Origin: Arminella tubonensis
Lineage (GTDB): Bacteria; Pseudomonadota; Alphaproteobacteria; Rhizobiales; Rhizobiaceae
Assembly (NCBI RefSeq): GCF_003240585.1
Contig: NZ_PCDP01000040.1
Coordinates: 1 to 64,000, forward strand
Reading direction: 5' to 3'
DNA: 64,000 nt
A program made the translations under genes and the position numbers. The notes beneath the pieces were generated by a model, which was not told the origin of the DNA, made no database searches, and saw only the letters and a list, made by a program, of their open reading frames with translations. This document shows, one piece after another, positions 61,072 to 64,000 of the stretch. Within the stretch, counting starts at the first letter, position 1; each line of letters opens with the position of its first letter.

Positions 61072-61886
61072 CCAGTGATATCGGCGACAAGCCACAGCCG
61101 CTGATCGAGCATCTGATAGAACTTCGCACGCGATTGATCTGGTCGCTTGCCGCGTTCTTCATAGCATTCATCGCCTGTTTCGCCTTTGCCAAGCACCTCT
61201 TCAACTATCTCGTCTATCCATATAAATGGGCTGTCATCTGGGCCCATCTCGACGTTGCCAAGTCCCAATTGATCTACACGGCGCCGCAGGAATTTTTCTT
61301 CACGCAGGTCAAGGTCGCGATGTTTGGCGCGCTTGTCATCGCTTTCCCGATCATCGCCGCGCAGATATACAAGTTTGTAGCTCCAGGACTTTACAAGAAC
61401 GAGCGAAACGCCTTCCTGCCGTTCCTGATTGCTTCGCCGATCCTGTTCCTGATGGGGGCGGCGCTGGTCTACTTCTTCTTCTGCCCGATGGTGATGTGGT
61501 TCTTCCTGAAAATGCAGCAGTCGCCCGCCGATGGCGAAATCGCGATTTCGCTGATGCCGAAAGTCTCGGAATATCTCAGCCTGATCATGACGCTGGTGTT
61601 TTCGTTCGGGTTGGTCTTCCAGCTGCCTGTGATAACAACCCTTCTGGCGCGTGTCGGTCTTCTGACCTCCACCTGGTTGGCGCAGAAGCGAAAGTTCGCG
61701 ATCGTTCTGGCATTTGTGGTCGCAGCGGTACTGACGCCGCCTGATCCGATGTCCCAGATCGGTCTTGCGCTACCGACGATCCTTCTCTACGAGATTTCCA
61801 TCTACGCGGCGCGACTCGTGGAACGCCAGCGTAACCGGCAGGCGCTTGAGGAGAGTGGATCTTCGGAGATTACTCCCAGTGAGTAA
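61068..61886 (+). CDS. tatC: Sec-independent translocase subunit TatC
   Basis: This 272-residue protein has six membrane helices. The N-terminus carries PLIEHLIELRTRLIWSL, the cytoplasmic site for RR recognition, and YKFVAPGLYKNERNAFLPF is the conserved loop. It overlaps tatB by 4 bases. The operon tatABC is complete. Confidence 0.96.
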   Translation: MTSDIGDKPQPLIEHLIELRTRLIWSLAAFFIAFIACFAFAKHLFNYLVYPYKWAVIWAHLDVAKSQLIYTAPQEFFFTQVKVAMFGALVIAFPIIAAQIYKFVAPGLYKNERNAFLPFLIASPILFLMGAALVYFFFCPMVMWFFLKMQQSPADGEIAISLMPKVSEYLSLIMTLVFSFGLVFQLPVITTLLARVGLLTSTWLAQKRKFAIVLAFVVAAVLTPPDPMSQIGLALPTILLYEISIYAARLVERQRNRQALEESGSSEITPSE

Positions 61887-61996
61887 GCGTAGACACTGAA
61901 TCCTCGCTTCAGCGACAATTGCCCATCTTATTCTCCGGCTGGAGGCTCGGTCAGGCCCCGGCCGGAGTTGTTTCATGTGAACGACCGGGAACGACG

Positions 61997-63280
61997 ATGC
62001 TTGATATCAGATGGATCCGTGAGAATGCCCAGGCTTTGGATGGAGCGCTTGCCAAGCGCGGCGCCGAACCGCAGTCGCAAAGCCTCATAGAGCTGGACGA
62101 AAAGCGCCGCTCCGTCGTCCAGGGCATGCAGGAGATGCAGTCCCGCCGAAACGCGGCGTCGAAGGAGATCGGCGCGGCGCTGACGCAGAAGAACGCAGAG
62201 CTTGCCGACAAGCTCAAGGCCGAGGTTGCGGAAATCAAGACGTCTCTTCCTGCGGCCGAGGAGGAGGAGCGCGAGCTGACTGCCGCCCTCAACGACGCCC
62301 TGTCGCGCATCCCGAACATCCCCCTCGACGACGTGCCGGTCGGCAAGGACGAGCACGATAACGTCGTGACGCGTGTTGTCGGCGAGAAGCCGCGCTGGAA
62401 CCATGCGGCCAAGGAGCATTTCGAGATCGGCGAAGCGCTCGGCTACATGGACTTCGAGCGCGCCGCAAAGCTTTCCGGATCGCGCTTCACGGTGCTGACA
62501 GGCCCGCTTGCCCGCCTAGAACGGGCGCTCGGCCAGTTCATGCTCGATCTGCATACGGGCGAACACGGCTACACCGAAGTAAGCTCGCCGCTGATGGTGC
62601 GCGACGAGGCCATGTATGGCACGGGGCAACTGCCTAAATTTGCCGAAGACCTGTTTCGCACCACCGACGGTCGTTGGCTGATCCCGACTGCCGAGGTAAC
62701 GCTGACCAACCTGGTTTCTGGCGAAATCCTCGAGCAGGAAAAGCTGCCGCTGCGCTTTACGGCGCTGACGCCGTCCTTCCGCTCGGAAGCGGGCTCGGCC
62801 GGTCGCGATACGCGCGGCATGCTGCGCCAGCACCAGTTCTGGAAGTGCGAGCTGGTCTCGATCACCGATGCAGAAAGCGCGCTCGACGAGCATGAGCGGA
62901 TGACGGCCTGCGCCGAGGAAGTGCTGAAGCGCCTCGGGCTTCATTTCCGTACCATGACGCTCTGCACCGGCGATATGGGCTTCAGCTCGCGCAAGACCTA
63001 CGACATCGAGGTCTGGCTGCCTGGCCAGGATGCCTATCGCGAAATCTCTTCCTGCTCGGTCTGCGGCGATTTCCAGGGCCGGCGCATGAACGCTCGCTAT
63101 CGCGGCAAGGAAGACAAGGCGACCAGGTTCGTCCACACGCTGAACGGTTCCGGCACCGCCGTCGGCCGCTGCCTCATCGCCGTCCTTGAGAATTATCTCA
63201 ACGAGGATGGCTCGGTGACTATCCCCGATGTGCTGCTGCCCTATATGGGCGGATTGAAGAAGATCGAACGGGCAGCGTGA
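61997..63280 (+). CDS. serS: Seryl-tRNA synthetase
   Basis: This 427-residue class II synthetase charges tRNA-Ser and tRNA-Sec. The N-terminal 100 residues form the long coiled-coil arm (QSLIELDEKRRSVVQGMQEM). The catalytic part has motif 2 FRSEAGSAGRDTRGMLRQHQ and motif 3 NGSGTAVGRCLIAVLENY. ATG 61997 gives the family start MLDIRWIRENAQAL. It lies 110 bp after tatC and 27 bp before surE. Confidence 0.97.
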   Translation: MLDIRWIRENAQALDGALAKRGAEPQSQSLIELDEKRRSVVQGMQEMQSRRNAASKEIGAALTQKNAELADKLKAEVAEIKTSLPAAEEEERELTAALNDALSRIPNIPLDDVPVGKDEHDNVVTRVVGEKPRWNHAAKEHFEIGEALGYMDFERAAKLSGSRFTVLTGPLARLERALGQFMLDLHTGEHGYTEVSSPLMVRDEAMYGTGQLPKFAEDLFRTTDGRWLIPTAEVTLTNLVSGEILEQEKLPLRFTALTPSFRSEAGSAGRDTRGMLRQHQFWKCELVSITDAESALDEHERMTACAEEVLKRLGLHFRTMTLCTGDMGFSSRKTYDIEVWLPGQDAYREISSCSVCGDFQGRRMNARYRGKEDKATRFVHTLNGSGTAVGRCLIAVLENYLNEDGSVTIPDVLLPYMGGLKKIERAA

Positions 63281-63307
63281 TCTGCTAAGACAATCGGGGC
63301 GGGCGAC

Positions 63308-64000
63308 ATGCGAATTCTTCTGACCAATGACGACGGCATTTACGCCGAAGGACTGGCCGCGCTGGAGCGCATCGCCCGCACACTCTCCGACGACGTCTGG
63401 ATAGTGGCGCCGGAAACGGACCAGAGCGGTCTTGCTCATTCGCTCAGCCTCTCGGAGCCCCTGCGGCTGCGCAAGGTTGCTGACAAGCACTATGCGTTGC
63501 GGGGCACGCCGACCGATTGCGTCATCATGGGTATTCGCCAGGTGATGGATATCAAGCCGGACCTCGTTCTGTCAGGCGTCAATTCAGGCTCGAACGTCGC
63601 TGACGACGTCACCTATTCCGGTACGATCGCCGGCGCCATAGAAGGCACGCTGCAGGGCGTTCGGTCCTTTGCCCTCAGCCAGGCATATTCGCACGAAGGC
63701 GGCGAGCGCATCGTGCCGTGGGACGTCGTAGAAACCCATGCTCCGGCCCTGCTCGGAAAGCTCCTGAACCTCGATCTGCCGATCGGCACCTTCCTCAACC
63801 TCAATTTTCCGAACTGTCGACCGGAAGAGGTCGAGGGCACGGAGGTGACGTCACAAGGAAACCTCGCGTTCAATCTTCAGGTGGACGAACGCGCCGACGG
63901 TCGCGGCTTTCCGTACTACTGGCTGCGTTTCGGCGAGAGGAGCGGCCATTTTCGCGAGGGCACTGATATTCATGCCCTCAAACAAAAACGTATTTCGGTA
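63308..64000 (+). CDS. surE: 5'/3'-nucleotidase SurE (partial, 3' end outside window)
   Basis: The first 231 residues are present, of about 255 expected. MRILLTNDDGIYAEGL carries the catalytic Asp pair, APETDQSGLAHSLSL and SGVNSGSNVADDVTYSGT hold further metal and substrate residues. The enzyme dephosphorylates nucleoside monophosphates. In proteobacteria it usually sits next to a pcm gene, which may follow just outside. The frame is open to the window edge. Confidence 0.95.
   Translation, partial: MRILLTNDDGIYAEGLAALERIARTLSDDVWIVAPETDQSGLAHSLSLSEPLRLRKVADKHYALRGTPTDCVIMGIRQVMDIKPDLVLSGVNSGSNVADDVTYSGTIAGAIEGTLQGVRSFALSQAYSHEGGERIVPWDVVETHAPALLGKLLNLDLPIGTFLNLNFPNCRPEEVEGTEVTSQGNLAFNLQVDERADGRGFPYYWLRFGERSGHFREGTDIHALKQKRISV

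Noticed and set aside
1..64000. CRISPR array, prophage or intact insertion sequence
   Set aside because: No regularly spaced direct repeats, integrase, transposase or phage structural genes were seen in any frame.

Overview
The window is a ~60% GC chromosomal segment from a member of the Rhizobiaceae (Rhizobium / Agrobacterium / Ensifer group). The evidence is a clear exoR gene, a PopZ (DUF2497) gene next to valS, the gene order exoR-xthA-erpA-dgt-argS-SPOR-nagZ-scpAB-tatABC-serS-surE, a class II ribonucleotide reductase of about 1270 residues, a Pho-boxed ugp transporter and a RIME-like palindromic repeat. Sequence alone does not settle the genus.

Region 1-1.3 kb is a remnant of heavy-metal resistance genes: the last codons of a CDF (CzcD-like) transporter and the C-terminal third of a CusA/CzcA RND pump. 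The pump fragment butts directly against the stop codon of nrdJ. Region 1.3-9.9 kb holds nrdJ with two NrdR-box-like sites upstream, gpt, a tandem universal stress protein, a MoaB/CinA-domain protein, wrbA, tRNA-Leu and a VanZ-like membrane protein. Region 10-22 kb is metabolic and regulatory: ilvA, a HlyU-like protein, a membrane diguanylate cyclase, three regulator/target pairs with visible operator-like repeats (tetR/SDR, lysR/azoR, lrp/ald), a Tat-exported CpdB-like phosphoesterase, a PilZ protein and an EEP-family hydrolase. Region 22-26 kb is a minus-strand run of small-molecule and sulfur genes (DUF1203, GNAT, sseA, alaX, cysK).

Region 26-33 kb is the most interesting part. It resembles a light / singlet-oxygen response island: an orphan ChrR-type gene, an SDR, and an operon phr - FAD amine-oxidase-like - DUF1365 - CFA-synthase-like. 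Both chrR and the phr operon are preceded by the same TGATCC-N18-TA arrangement, resembling the sigma-E (ECF11) promoters of Rhodobacter, although no ECF sigma gene is in the window. The ChrR protein appears to have lost most of its N-terminal zinc ligands. The CFA-like enzyme has changes at two catalytic positions, which raises the possibility of methylated or furan fatty acid synthesis instead of cyclopropanation.

Region 33-38 kb is the Pho-regulated sn-glycerol-3-phosphate importer, with ugpC inverted relative to ugpBAE and each transcription unit carrying its own Pho-box-like repeats. Region 38-41 kb has a GGDEF-EAL protein, a secreted His-rich mini-protein behind an EcfG-like promoter, a low-GC patch, tRNA-Cys, a PGPGW-like membrane protein and tRNA-Asn. 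Region 41-64 kb is conserved housekeeping: pcm-like, popZ, valS, a FadL-type porin, exoR, xthA, erpA, dgt, argS, a SPOR protein, nagZ, scpA, scpB, tatABC, serS and the start of surE. No CRISPR array, prophage or intact insertion sequence was seen.
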